A DNA stretch of 7,598 nt from positions 1 through 7,598 of the forward strand of contig CAZLOJ010000049.1 of NCBI GenBank assembly GCA_964561165.1, read 5' to 3'. Positions 1 through 6,693 of this stretch are shown piece after piece. Each line of letters starts with the position of its first letter. Positions within the stretch are counted from its first letter, which is position 1. This stretch comes from IMCC26077 sp964561165. Its GTDB lineage: Bacteria > Actinomycetota > Actinomycetes > Nanopelagicales > Nanopelagicaceae. Both the position numbers and the translations under genes were made by a program. The notes under the pieces were generated by a model. It made no database searches and was not told the DNA's origin. It was given only the letters and a program-made list of their open reading frames with translations.

Positions 1-571
1 CGCTATCGCCAGGGCGAGCAGCAGCAGCATTTGTCACTGCACCAAAACCAGTTGTCACTGAGCAACCAATGAGCGCAGCTTTCTCAAGCGGCATATCTTT
101 TCTGATTTTGATTGCCGAAGTTGCTGGGACGACAACATATGGCGCGTACGTTGCTGGCCCATAATGGAGAACAGGCTTTCCGGTTTCAACATCGGTAAAG
201 CGCCCGGTGTTATCAAATCCAATCGCACCAAATGGTGATGGACCGTAGCAATAAGCAGGCTTGCCATTAAGACATTGTGCGCAGGTGCCACAGTTGAGCA
301 ACCACGAGATGATGACGTGATCGCCAGGAACCAAAGTAGTAACAGCAGAACCAACCGACTCAACAACGCCAGCGCCTTCGTCACCAAGGATCATCGGCAT
401 CGGCGTCTCATGGGAACCGTCATAAGCATGCAAACATGAATGGCAAACGCCCGATGCAGCCATCTTCACGCGCACCTCATGCGGCGCAGGATCAGCAACC
501 TCCACCTTCTTCATCGGCATCGGCGTATTCGCTGCTACAAGAACCGGGACTTCCATGAGAAGGCTTGCCAT
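1..571 (-). CDS. Zinc-dependent alcohol dehydrogenase (MDR family), N-terminal part, cut by window edge
   Basis: Translating the minus strand from the ATG at 571 gives 190 residues with no stop before the edge, so the C-terminal half (NAD-binding Rossmann fold) lies outside. The start is chosen because AAGGAG (577-582) precedes it by 5 bases; a later Met6 lacks this. The protein should be a cytosolic NAD(P)-dependent oxidoreductase acting on alcohols or aldehydes. Visible: GroES-like fold with GVCHSCLH (residues 41-48; Cys43 is the first catalytic zinc ligand), LGDEGAGVVESVG (62-74), the structural zinc set Cys94, Cys97, Cys100 and Cys108 with C-x2-C-x2-C-x7-C spacing, and GCSVTTGFGAV (169-179) with Cys170 as the third catalytic ligand. 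Odd: the usual GHE zinc motif reads GDE (Asp64), and the usual Asp of C-x2-D-x-H is Cys46. Family assignment is firm; the substrate is unknown. It is transcribed divergently from the sugar kinase. Confidence 0.93.
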   Translation of the reverse strand, partial: MASLLMEVPVLVAANTPMPMKKVEVADPAPHEVRVKMAASGVCHSCLHAYDGSHETPMPMILGDEGAGVVESVGSAVTTLVPGDHVIISWLLNCGTCAQCLNGKPAYCYGPSPFGAIGFDNTGRFTDVETGKPVLHYGPATYAPYVVVPATSAIKIRKDMPLEKAALIGCSVTTGFGAVTNAAAARPGDS

Positions 572-690
572 CGTTGCTCCTTATATATAGGGGTATGCAA
601 GTAGGGAAGTGAGCCTATTGCCGGCTAATTCTGCGGGCAATCACCATTTCGCCCAGCGAAACAACGCAGCCACCTCGATAAGGTGAATCC
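572..690. promoter_or_regulatory. Divergent intergenic region between dehydrogenase and sugar kinase
   Basis: These 119 bases separate two divergent start codons, so promoters for both directions are expected here. I see a TATATATA run at 582-589, but it lies only about 10-20 bases from the dehydrogenase start and would leave no room for the ribosome binding site if used as its -10 box. No convincing -35/-10 pair with a 16-18 base spacer could be found on either strand, and no strong operator palindrome. The call rests on layout alone. Confidence 0.45.
671..685 (+). promoter_or_regulatory. Small hairpin covering the ribosome binding site of the sugar kinase
   Basis: CACCT (671-675) and AGGTG (681-685) are perfect 5-bp inverted arms around a CGATA loop. 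The right arm is part of the AAGGTG Shine-Dalgarno sequence (680-685), which sits 5 bases before the ATG at 691. The Shine-Dalgarno sequence is seen directly and supports that start. A role of the hairpin in limiting translation is only inferred, because a 5-bp stem is short and could be chance. Confidence 0.4.
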
Positions 691-1587
691 ATGGCGATTT
701 GGGTCTGTGGTGAGGCGCTCATCGACAAGATCACCTCAGGTGGCCAGCTCCGTGAGATCCCCGGCGGTGGCCCAGCAAATACTGCACATGCGCTGGCCCG
801 TCTTGAGTTAGCGAGCGAATTCATCGGTGGGCTTTCCAGCGATGCATATGGTCAGATGATGCGCGAGCAATTCACTGCAGCAGGTGTGGGATTGCGCTTT
901 ACACCTACCCATGAACTTCCTACCTGCACAGCAAATGTCACCATCGCTGCTGATGGCAGCGCGAGTTATCACTTCATCATCGATGGCACAGCAACATTTG
1001 CCTACGATGAGAAATCACTCCCACGTATTAATCGTGACGAAGTCGATGCGCTCTACTTTGGCACGCTCGCGGCAATCGTCGAACCTGGTGCAAGCGTTCT
1101 CTTCGAGTGGATGAAAAGTGCAGTCGGAAAAGTCCCCATTATTTTCGATCCAAATATTCGACCGACTGTATTAGGAGATCGCGAGCGCTACCAAGCATCG
1201 GTCGCGCGATTCTTACAGATTGCAGATGTTGTAAAAGCGAGCAGTGAAGATATTGCATGGCTCTATCCCGAGATGCATGAATTTGAAGTGGCAAAGAGTT
1301 GGTTGGCGCATGGCGTACAACTTGTCGTCATCACCCGTGGCGAAAAAGGATTGGTCGGAATCACAGCAGATCATGTCATCGAGGTGCCTGGCATCGAGGT
1401 GGATGTGGTTGATACCGTCGGTGCTGGCGATACCGTGGGCGCGATTCTCGCTGAGGGAATCGTCACACATGGACTCGAACGAGCGCTCGCCGCCGAGCTT
1501 TCCCACATTTTGCATCGCGCTGTGCAAGCATCAGCTATTACCTGCTCTAGACAAGGCGCCCAACCACCATATAAGAAGGAACTATGA
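691..1587 (+). CDS. PfkB-family carbohydrate kinase, fructokinase-like
   Basis: This is a 298-residue cytosolic sugar kinase of the ribokinase/PfkB fold, which transfers phosphate from ATP to a sugar hydroxyl. Family marks in order: CGEALID at the N-terminus (residues 6-12), GGGPANTAHALARL (25-38, substrate-binding signature), DPNIRP (153-158), KASSEDIAWL (182-191), TRGEKG (215-220), and DTVGAGDT (241-248) with the catalytic base Asp247 and anion hole. The C-terminal SRQGAQPPY (286-294) resembles the SRPGAEPPY end of fructokinases, so fructose is the best-guess substrate. The length is normal. The motif after GAGDT reads VGA, where most relatives have a Phe-containing extra residue. The ATG at 691 follows AAGGTG by 5 bases. 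The stop overlaps the epimerase start in an ATGA, so the two are probably translationally coupled. Another hexose or nucleoside substrate cannot be excluded. Confidence 0.93.
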   Translation: MAIWVCGEALIDKITSGGQLREIPGGGPANTAHALARLELASEFIGGLSSDAYGQMMREQFTAAGVGLRFTPTHELPTCTANVTIAADGSASYHFIIDGTATFAYDEKSLPRINRDEVDALYFGTLAAIVEPGASVLFEWMKSAVGKVPIIFDPNIRPTVLGDRERYQASVARFLQIADVVKASSEDIAWLYPEMHEFEVAKSWLAHGVQLVVITRGEKGLVGITADHVIEVPGIEVDVVDTVGAGDTVGAILAEGIVTHGLERALAAELSHILHRAVQASAITCSRQGAQPPYKKEL

Positions 1588-2363
1588 AACAGATCATCAA
1601 GGGTGATGAGATCACCGTCGAAATCGATTTAGAACATGGCGCACGCCTCTCCTCAGTGCAGTGGGGTGGCTACGAGTTCTCGGTCCCACAGCGCGAGAAC
1701 ATCCTCCATTGGGGTTGGTATCCGATGATCCCGTGGGCAGGGCGCGTACTCCATGGCAAGTTCCGCCATAAAGATGGGCGCGAAGAACAATTGCCCACCA
1801 ATGTGATTCCACCGCATGCGATTCACGGTTTGGGATTTCTCATGCCCTGGGAAGATTGCGGTAATGGTGTAAGTCGCGTTGATTTCCCAGCGCCATATAA
1901 CGGTGCGAGCGCTGAGTTGCGCGTCTCTGTTTCAGGCAATGTATTGAATTATGAATTGGAGTATTTCGCTGGCGATTGCGACCTACCAGGTTGGGCGGGA
2001 ATTCATACCTGGTTCCCACGTGAGATCGGTGGCGGTGCGCAGAGCGCCGAAGTGATTTTCACTGCCGAGAAGATGCTCAAAGTCGATGAAACGTTGATGC
2101 CTAATGGTGAATTCATCTCGCCCATCACGCCACAACCGTGGGATGACGTGTTCTTCAATCCGATCGGCACGCCAACCACGCTCTGGAAGGGTGGCGCGAA
2201 ACTTGAAGTGACATCACCAACGCCATGGTGGGTCGTTTATACGCTCGATAGTGAAGGCGTCTGCATCGAACCGCAGACTGCGCCACCTAATGCGCAGAAT
2301 TTGGGTTATGACTTGAGCAAGTCAAATCTCTTGCAAGCACAATTCACTTTCTCGAAAGCGTAA
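1584..2363 (+). CDS. Aldose 1-epimerase-like protein (GalM fold)
   Basis: This 259-residue protein belongs to the aldose epimerase superfamily, which interconverts alpha and beta anomers of sugars or of sugar phosphates on a beta-sandwich. Landmarks: PWAGRVLHGKF (residues 50-60, with the substrate-binding Arg54), HAIHGLGF (78-85, with His81), GIHTWFPR (139-146, with His141 as the likely acid) and EPQTAPPNAQN (229-239, with Glu229 as the likely base). All expected catalytic positions are present and the length fits the shorter bacterial members. The ATG overlaps the end of the sugar kinase by 4 bases, which places both in one transcript and suggests that the epimerase supplies the anomer the kinase uses. 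The fold is confident. The exact sugar is not readable, and a glucose-6-phosphate epimerase-like role is possible. Confidence 0.92.
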   Translation: MKQIIKGDEITVEIDLEHGARLSSVQWGGYEFSVPQRENILHWGWYPMIPWAGRVLHGKFRHKDGREEQLPTNVIPPHAIHGLGFLMPWEDCGNGVSRVDFPAPYNGASAELRVSVSGNVLNYELEYFAGDCDLPGWAGIHTWFPREIGGGAQSAEVIFTAEKMLKVDETLMPNGEFISPITPQPWDDVFFNPIGTPTTLWKGGAKLEVTSPTPWWVVYTLDSEGVCIEPQTAPPNAQNLGYDLSKSNLLQAQFTFSKA

Positions 2364-2381
2364 TTGGCGGGCGACACGGAA

Positions 2382-2870
2382 ATGAAACGCGAAACTAGTG
2401 GTGGCTTTAGCAGCCATGAATTACTCGCTGAAGAAGAGGAGTTAATCCTCCAGAAACTTGATGCAGGCGATTGCGTGGCTCTTGGTGAAGTAGCGGTGCG
2501 AATTGCTCGAGCAAAGAACTTGCCCGTTGCCATCGAGGTACGTATCGATGACTGGGTGGTCTTTCATGCATCACTTCCTGGGTCAACGCCAGAGAATGAT
2601 TCGTGGATTGCACGTAAAGCGCGTGTGGTCGCTAGTGATGGTCACTCATCAATGTATGAACGTGTTGCCGCCGAAGAAGAGGGCGTCGATGAGCTCACCT
2701 GGTATGCGATGAATAATCTCCCCGAAGAGACGCATGCGCTCCATGGTGGTGGGTACCCGTTGCATGTGGTGGGCGAGGGACATTGCGGAACGATTTTGGT
2801 TAGTGGCGTGCCACAAGTTGATGACCATAAATTAGCTGTCGCAGCGTTACGGGAATTCTTAGGGAAGTAA
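2382..2870 (+). CDS. UPF0303 family protein (HbpS/GlcG-like fold), function unknown
   Basis: This 162-residue protein matches UPF0303, a branch of the HbpS-like (formerly DUF336) superfamily that also includes the yeast YBR137W protein. From the chosen start, the signatures are LPVAIEV (residues 48-54), FHASLPGSTPENDSWIARKARVV (61-83), GHSS (87-90), HGGGYPLHV (121-129) and GTILVSGVPQVDDHKL (136-151). No signal peptide or membrane segment is seen, so it is probably cytosolic. Two starts are possible: a TTG at 2364 directly after the epimerase stop, or the ATG at 2382. I prefer the ATG because it gives the usual family length, although its ribosome binding site is poor (only CGGAA just upstream). 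Family members have been linked to haem binding or stress, but no reaction can be assigned. The aminotransferase follows 2 bases after its stop. Confidence 0.88.
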   Translation: MKRETSGGFSSHELLAEEEELILQKLDAGDCVALGEVAVRIARAKNLPVAIEVRIDDWVVFHASLPGSTPENDSWIARKARVVASDGHSSMYERVAAEEEGVDELTWYAMNNLPEETHALHGGGYPLHVVGEGHCGTILVSGVPQVDDHKLAVAALREFLGK

Positions 2871-2872
2871 TA

Positions 2873-4225
2873 ATGATTGATCGCGACCACCTTGCCTACT
2901 TGATGGCGCGCGAGCGCGAACGATTCCGCGCACTACATCCAAAATCTGCTGCGCTCTCCGAGAAGGCAAAGACGCATATGCCAGATGGTGTGCCGATGTC
3001 GTGGATGGCGAAGTGGCCGGGTGGATTTCCACTCTTTGTCTCGAGCGCAAAGGGCGCACACTTTCGCGATGTCGATGGAATCGATTATGTAGACCTCTGT
3101 TTGGGGGACACCGGTTCGATGACTGGCCATTCACCCGATTCAACCGTTGCTGCGATACATAAGCAGATTGATAAGGGCATCACGATGATGTTGCCCAGTG
3201 AAGATGCGCTCGTAGTCTCTGAGGAGTTAAGTCGTCGTTTTGGTCTGCCATTGTGGCAATTCACGGTCTCGGCAACTGATGCCAATCGGCATGTGATCCG
3301 TTATGCGCGGATGCTTACTGGTCGCCCGAAGATCGTGGTGATTGATCGGTGCTATCACGGAAGTGTGGACGAGACTTTTGCAACACTCGACAGTAACAAT
3401 CACACAGTTGCACGCGAGGGAAACATTGGCGCGCCAGTAGCGCTCGATACAACGACGACTGTTGTTGAGTTTAATGATCTTGGCGCAATGGAACGTGCGC
3501 TCAAAACTGGAGATATCGCAGCAATCTTGTTAGAACCTGCAATGACTAATGTCGGCATCGTCCTACCAGAGCCGGGATATCTTGAAGAGTTACAACGTCT
3601 AGCAAAACAATATGGCTCATATTTAATTCTTGATGAGACGCACACGATTTCCTATGGACCTGGTGGTATGACTGGCTCACTCGGTTTGAAGCCAGATTTC
3701 CTTACTATCGGAAAAGCAATTGGTGGCGGAATTCCAACGGGGACTTTTGGAATGACGCGCGAGATTGCCGCGAAGATAAAAGAATTCGTGCAATTGGATC
3801 TCGTGGATACCGGTGGAGTTGGCGGCACGCTCGCTGGTAATGCGCTTTCGCTCGCAGCGATGCGCGCGACATTGACAGAGGTGTTAACCGAGCAGGCGTA
3901 CGCGAGGATGATTCCGCTGGCCGATCGTTGGGCTGATGGAGTTGAAGGGGTAGTCCGAGAATTTGCGCTCTCGTGGCATGTGAATCGATTAGGTGCGCGC
4001 GCGGAGTACACATTTACGGTGCGCGCTCCACGTACTGGACGCGAAGCTGCTGATGCAGGAGATTTTGAGTTAGAGCAGTATCTCCATCTATATCTGCTCA
4101 ACGAAGGCTTCTTATTGACGCCGTTTCACAATATGGCGCTTATCTCACCGGATACGACAGAGGCAGATATTGATGCGCATACCCGAGCATTTAGAAATAT
4201 GTGTCGGGAGCTAGTTCAGAAATAA
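2873..4225 (+). CDS. Class III PLP-dependent aminotransferase (glutamate-1-semialdehyde aminomutase-like)
   Basis: This 450-residue fold-type I PLP enzyme has the class III aminotransferase layout. Visible: FRDVDGIDYVDLCLGDTGSMTGHSP (64-88, N-terminal part), SATDANRHVIRYAR (133-146, in place of the usual G-[ST]-E-A cofactor-phosphate loop), CYHGSVDE (160-167), LLEPAMTNVGIVLPEPGYLEEL (219-240), LILDETHT (251-258, Asp254 pairing with the pyridine nitrogen), TIGKAIGGGIPTGTFG (278-293, Lys281 forming the Schiff base) and VGGTLAGNALSLAAMRATL (316-334). All catalytic residues are present. It resembles glutamate-1-semialdehyde aminomutase, but the SATDAN loop suggests a separate transaminase subfamily, so a haem-synthesis role should not be assumed. 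The amino donor and acceptor are unknown. AGGGAA (2861-2866) lies 6 bases before the ATG, a good ribosome binding site. It sits 2 bases behind the UPF0303 gene. Confidence 0.9.
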   Translation: MIDRDHLAYLMARERERFRALHPKSAALSEKAKTHMPDGVPMSWMAKWPGGFPLFVSSAKGAHFRDVDGIDYVDLCLGDTGSMTGHSPDSTVAAIHKQIDKGITMMLPSEDALVVSEELSRRFGLPLWQFTVSATDANRHVIRYARMLTGRPKIVVIDRCYHGSVDETFATLDSNNHTVAREGNIGAPVALDTTTTVVEFNDLGAMERALKTGDIAAILLEPAMTNVGIVLPEPGYLEELQRLAKQYGSYLILDETHTISYGPGGMTGSLGLKPDFLTIGKAIGGGIPTGTFGMTREIAAKIKEFVQLDLVDTGGVGGTLAGNALSLAAMRATLTEVLTEQAYARMIPLADRWADGVEGVVREFALSWHVNRLGARAEYTFTVRAPRTGREAADAGDFELEQYLHLYLLNEGFLLTPFHNMALISPDTTEADIDAHTRAFRNMCRELVQK

Positions 4226-4250
4226 CGCGTGACCTGGCAGACTCACCGCC

Positions 4251-4892
4251 ATGAGACCTGCGCGCATTCTGATTGTCGAGGATGACCCCTTCATTCGCAC
4301 CACTCTTGCGGCAGCGATTCGTGCGCAGAACTTCGATGTTGTGGGCGCAACCGGCGTTGCTCAGGAGGCGCTGCGCATTCAAGCGCAGAGCCCCTTTGAT
4401 ATTGCGATGCTGGATTTCGATTTGGGGCCTGGACCAACTGGTATCGATGTCGCACATGCCCTGCGCTCACGTCAGGCAAACTTAGGAATCATCATCCTTT
4501 CTACATTTAGAGATCCGCGACTACTCACTACCAAATTGCCGCCGCTACCTGCCGGTGCGCTCTATTTGTGTAAGCAAGATATTGATGATGTACGGAAGAT
4601 CATCGAGCAGATTTATGTAGTGAATGAAACTCGATTTGGCCGCGTTGTACGAAAGATCTTCCCGAAGCGGGAGCCAATTCCATTAACCACGATGCAAATT
4701 GAGATTCTCGGGATGGTTGCGCGCGGTCTGACTACCGCTGAGATTGCGCGACAACGGGGCGTGAGTGAGAAGGCAGTTGAGAACACGATTGCGCGGATCT
4801 ACACGCAATTGCAATTGCCGCGCGATTCGACGCAGAATCAACGGGTGCATTTAACTCGCGCATATATGCGCTTGGCGGGGAAATCTAGGTAA
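4251..4892 (+). CDS. Response regulator, REC domain plus LuxR/NarL-type DNA-binding domain
   Basis: This 213-residue two-component regulator has a receiver domain at residues 4-122: the acidic pair Asp11-Asp12 inside VEDDPF, phospho-acceptor Asp55 in MLDFDLGPGPTG, Ser84-Thr85 as the switch position and Lys108 in YLCKQD. It is followed by a LuxR-type helix-turn-helix at about 143-205, with GLTTAEIARQRGVSEKAVEN (159-178) as scaffold and recognition helices. All key receiver residues are intact, so it should be phosphorylatable and bind DNA as a dimer. The start lacks a clear Shine-Dalgarno sequence. It lies 25 bases after the aminotransferase and 2 bases before the sensor kinase, which is its obvious partner. 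The DFDLGPGPTG and LPPLPAGALYLCKQ segments look like a subfamily I associate with actinobacteria (from memory). Its target promoters are not identifiable here. Confidence 0.93.
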   Translation: MRPARILIVEDDPFIRTTLAAAIRAQNFDVVGATGVAQEALRIQAQSPFDIAMLDFDLGPGPTGIDVAHALRSRQANLGIIILSTFRDPRLLTTKLPPLPAGALYLCKQDIDDVRKIIEQIYVVNETRFGRVVRKIFPKREPIPLTTMQIEILGMVARGLTTAEIARQRGVSEKAVENTIARIYTQLQLPRDSTQNQRVHLTRAYMRLAGKSR

Positions 4893-4904
4893 CCGTGTTA
4901 CCTA
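4886..4904 (+). repeat. Perfect 8-bp inverted repeat over the sensor kinase start codon
   Basis: TAGGTAAC (4886-4893) and GTTACCTA (4897-4904) are perfect inverted arms separated by CGT. The element contains the stop of the response regulator (TAA, 4890-4892), the only Shine-Dalgarno-like bases (AGGT, 4887-4890) and the GTG start of the sensor (4895-4897). As RNA it would be a tight hairpin hiding the initiation site unless ribosomes finishing the upstream gene open it. As DNA it is a possible dyad operator. The symmetry is seen directly; the function is inference. Confidence 0.55.
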
Positions 4905-6661
4905 ACGCTGTTACATCGATTCTCGAACGAGTCACGGGAAGTTATATCTTCACCTTGCGCACCTATCTGCTCTTCTCAATTTTCGGACCGTTAGGCGTTG
5001 CGATTACCATTCCACAGGGAGAGATCACGCTCGCGCAGCGTGGCTACTGGTTACTAGTGGGTGTGATTTCTGAGCTCGCACTTGGCCTATTCATGCTCTT
5101 TGTTTCATACGCGATTTTGCCGAGCGTGCAACGTAAACCCAAACCTCTCGTCAAGATTCTATTTTTAGTTGCTGCCGGCGGTGCGCTCCGTGGGGTCATC
5201 ATTAATCTTGCGCCGACTATTTTTGGATTAAACGACGAGGTAAACATACTTTTACGGGCGCTGAATTCGGCAATAACGGTGACTATTGCCATGGCTGCGA
5301 TTGGATTTATCACCGAGGGGCAGGAGCGGTATATCCAGGAATATCAGGATCTTTATCGCCGTTTTCTCCTTCTCAAAAGGGAGCGGCAGATTTACATAAC
5401 AACTAAGCCCGCAGAGCGATTGAGCGAAGTTTCGACATACATCGACAAAGTAACTGCCACTCTTCGGGGGCGTCTGGCTTCACTCGACGAGAGTGAGATT
5501 TCCGATGAGGATGCGTCGGCTGTTGCGGAGGACATTAAACAGATCATCGAGAAGAAAATTCGGCCGCTAAGCCACAGGTTATGGCTCGATCGTTCAAATC
5601 ATGTACTGCGTTTTCGTTTTAGTCGTTTGATAGCGGATTCGCTGTTGGCGAAACAAGTGCCTTTTATCGCAATTTCCGTGTTTTTCTTCTCAGTACATTT
5701 CATTGGGATTGCGATTCCTGAGGGGTTGGTTGTCGCAACTGGAACGGCGGTAGCTGCGACCATCTCGATTTTTGCGATTTTATTTGTAGAGGATATTTTG
5801 CGCGATCGCCATATTGTTATCGGCAAATGGCTGCACCCTGTAATCCTCTTATTAATTGGAGTGATTCCATCGTCAATCACTATGCAGATGCTAGAGATGC
5901 TCAGCACCGGTCGCCCGAATGCATATATTTTCTGGCTGCTATCGATTATGAACCTGGTTGTCACAATCATCATCACGATGATCAATCAGATTTTCTCGGA
6001 CCGAGCCAAAATACTCGAGTTACTTGATAAGTCAGTCACTGATGATTTGTTAGAAGAGCACTTACACACCCTGGCGAAGATGAATCAAGATTCGGAGATT
6101 GCAACGTACCTGCATGGTTCGCTGCAGGCGGAGCTAACGGCTATCGCGATGCAGTTGCAGCAGGCGGCAACCGCCGGCGATGCGATTGGTGTGCGAAAGA
6201 TGGTGAAGATGGCACAGATTGTCATCAATCGAGATATTTCTGAAGACTTCATTTCGCATGAGCGTTCGCCTCTCGATAAGTTAAATGACTTCGCTAGTGC
6301 GTGGCGTGGGATTGCAGAGGTAAAACTCTCGTTAGCTGATACCGAGAATTATTCGCCGGATTTCTTAAGTGATGTTTCGCAGTTGGTCGAGGAGGCGGTC
6401 TCTTCTGCAGTACGTTTTGGTTTGGCGACCGCGGTGGAAGTGAAGGGTCAACGCGAAGGAAATTATTTCCATTTGATGATTAGCGATAACGGTCGCACTA
6501 TTAATTCAGGTAATGGGGTTAATGGCGCTATCGGGGCTCCGGGATTAGGGAGCCGGATTCTGGATGAGTTGGCTCCGGAGCTCTGGAAGCGGAAATTTAT
6601 GGATCATGGGACGGTTCTGGACATTCACCTGCCCGCCCACAACCAAGCGCTCAGGCCGTAA
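4895..6661 (+). CDS. Multi-pass membrane sensor histidine kinase-like protein with degenerate ATP-binding domain
   Basis: This is a 588-residue integral membrane protein. Hydrophobic segments suggest two four-helix blocks: about residues 20-40, 52-75, 85-110 and 118-140, then about 254-274, 278-298, 312-332 and 343-366. A charged, helical cytosolic stretch (141-252) lies between them. The C-terminus (370-588) resembles a histidine kinase: EIATYLHGSLQAELTAIAMQ (401-420, His407 the likely phospho-acceptor), then an ATPase-like domain with LVEEAVSSAVRFG (497-509), DNG (531-533) and GAPGLGSRILDELA (547-560). The N-box Asn is Ser504 and the usual His is Phe508, so ATP binding may be altered. There is no periplasmic sensor domain of note, so it may sense through the membrane. 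The GTG start is 2 bases after the regulator stop; no better start precedes the first helix. It should be the partner of that regulator. The family role is confident, active catalysis less so. Confidence 0.88.
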   Translation: MLPNAVTSILERVTGSYIFTLRTYLLFSIFGPLGVAITIPQGEITLAQRGYWLLVGVISELALGLFMLFVSYAILPSVQRKPKPLVKILFLVAAGGALRGVIINLAPTIFGLNDEVNILLRALNSAITVTIAMAAIGFITEGQERYIQEYQDLYRRFLLLKRERQIYITTKPAERLSEVSTYIDKVTATLRGRLASLDESEISDEDASAVAEDIKQIIEKKIRPLSHRLWLDRSNHVLRFRFSRLIADSLLAKQVPFIAISVFFFSVHFIGIAIPEGLVVATGTAVAATISIFAILFVEDILRDRHIVIGKWLHPVILLLIGVIPSSITMQMLEMLSTGRPNAYIFWLLSIMNLVVTIIITMINQIFSDRAKILELLDKSVTDDLLEEHLHTLAKMNQDSEIATYLHGSLQAELTAIAMQLQQAATAGDAIGVRKMVKMAQIVINRDISEDFISHERSPLDKLNDFASAWRGIAEVKLSLADTENYSPDFLSDVSQLVEEAVSSAVRFGLATAVEVKGQREGNYFHLMISDNGRTINSGNGVNGAIGAPGLGSRILDELAPELWKRKFMDHGTVLDIHLPAHNQALRP

Positions 6662-6693
6662 CCCGGCGAGCCTGAGAGCGCACCTCCTGAATG

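Noticed and set aside
55..387. Minus-strand open frame of 110 residues inside the dehydrogenase
   Set aside because: It is out of frame with the dehydrogenase reading, which carries all zinc-binding motifs; the alternative translation has no recognisable features.
582..589. TATATATA as a -10 promoter box for the dehydrogenase
   Set aside because: It overlaps the first base of the AAGGAG ribosome binding site and lies about 11 bases from the ATG, so a transcript starting from it would lack a usable leader; no -35 box with proper spacing was found.
3652..4101. Antisense open frame of 149 residues opposite the aminotransferase
   Set aside because: The sense frame contains the PLP lysine and conserved class III motifs; the antisense product is Ser/Pro/Arg-rich, as expected from a shadow frame.
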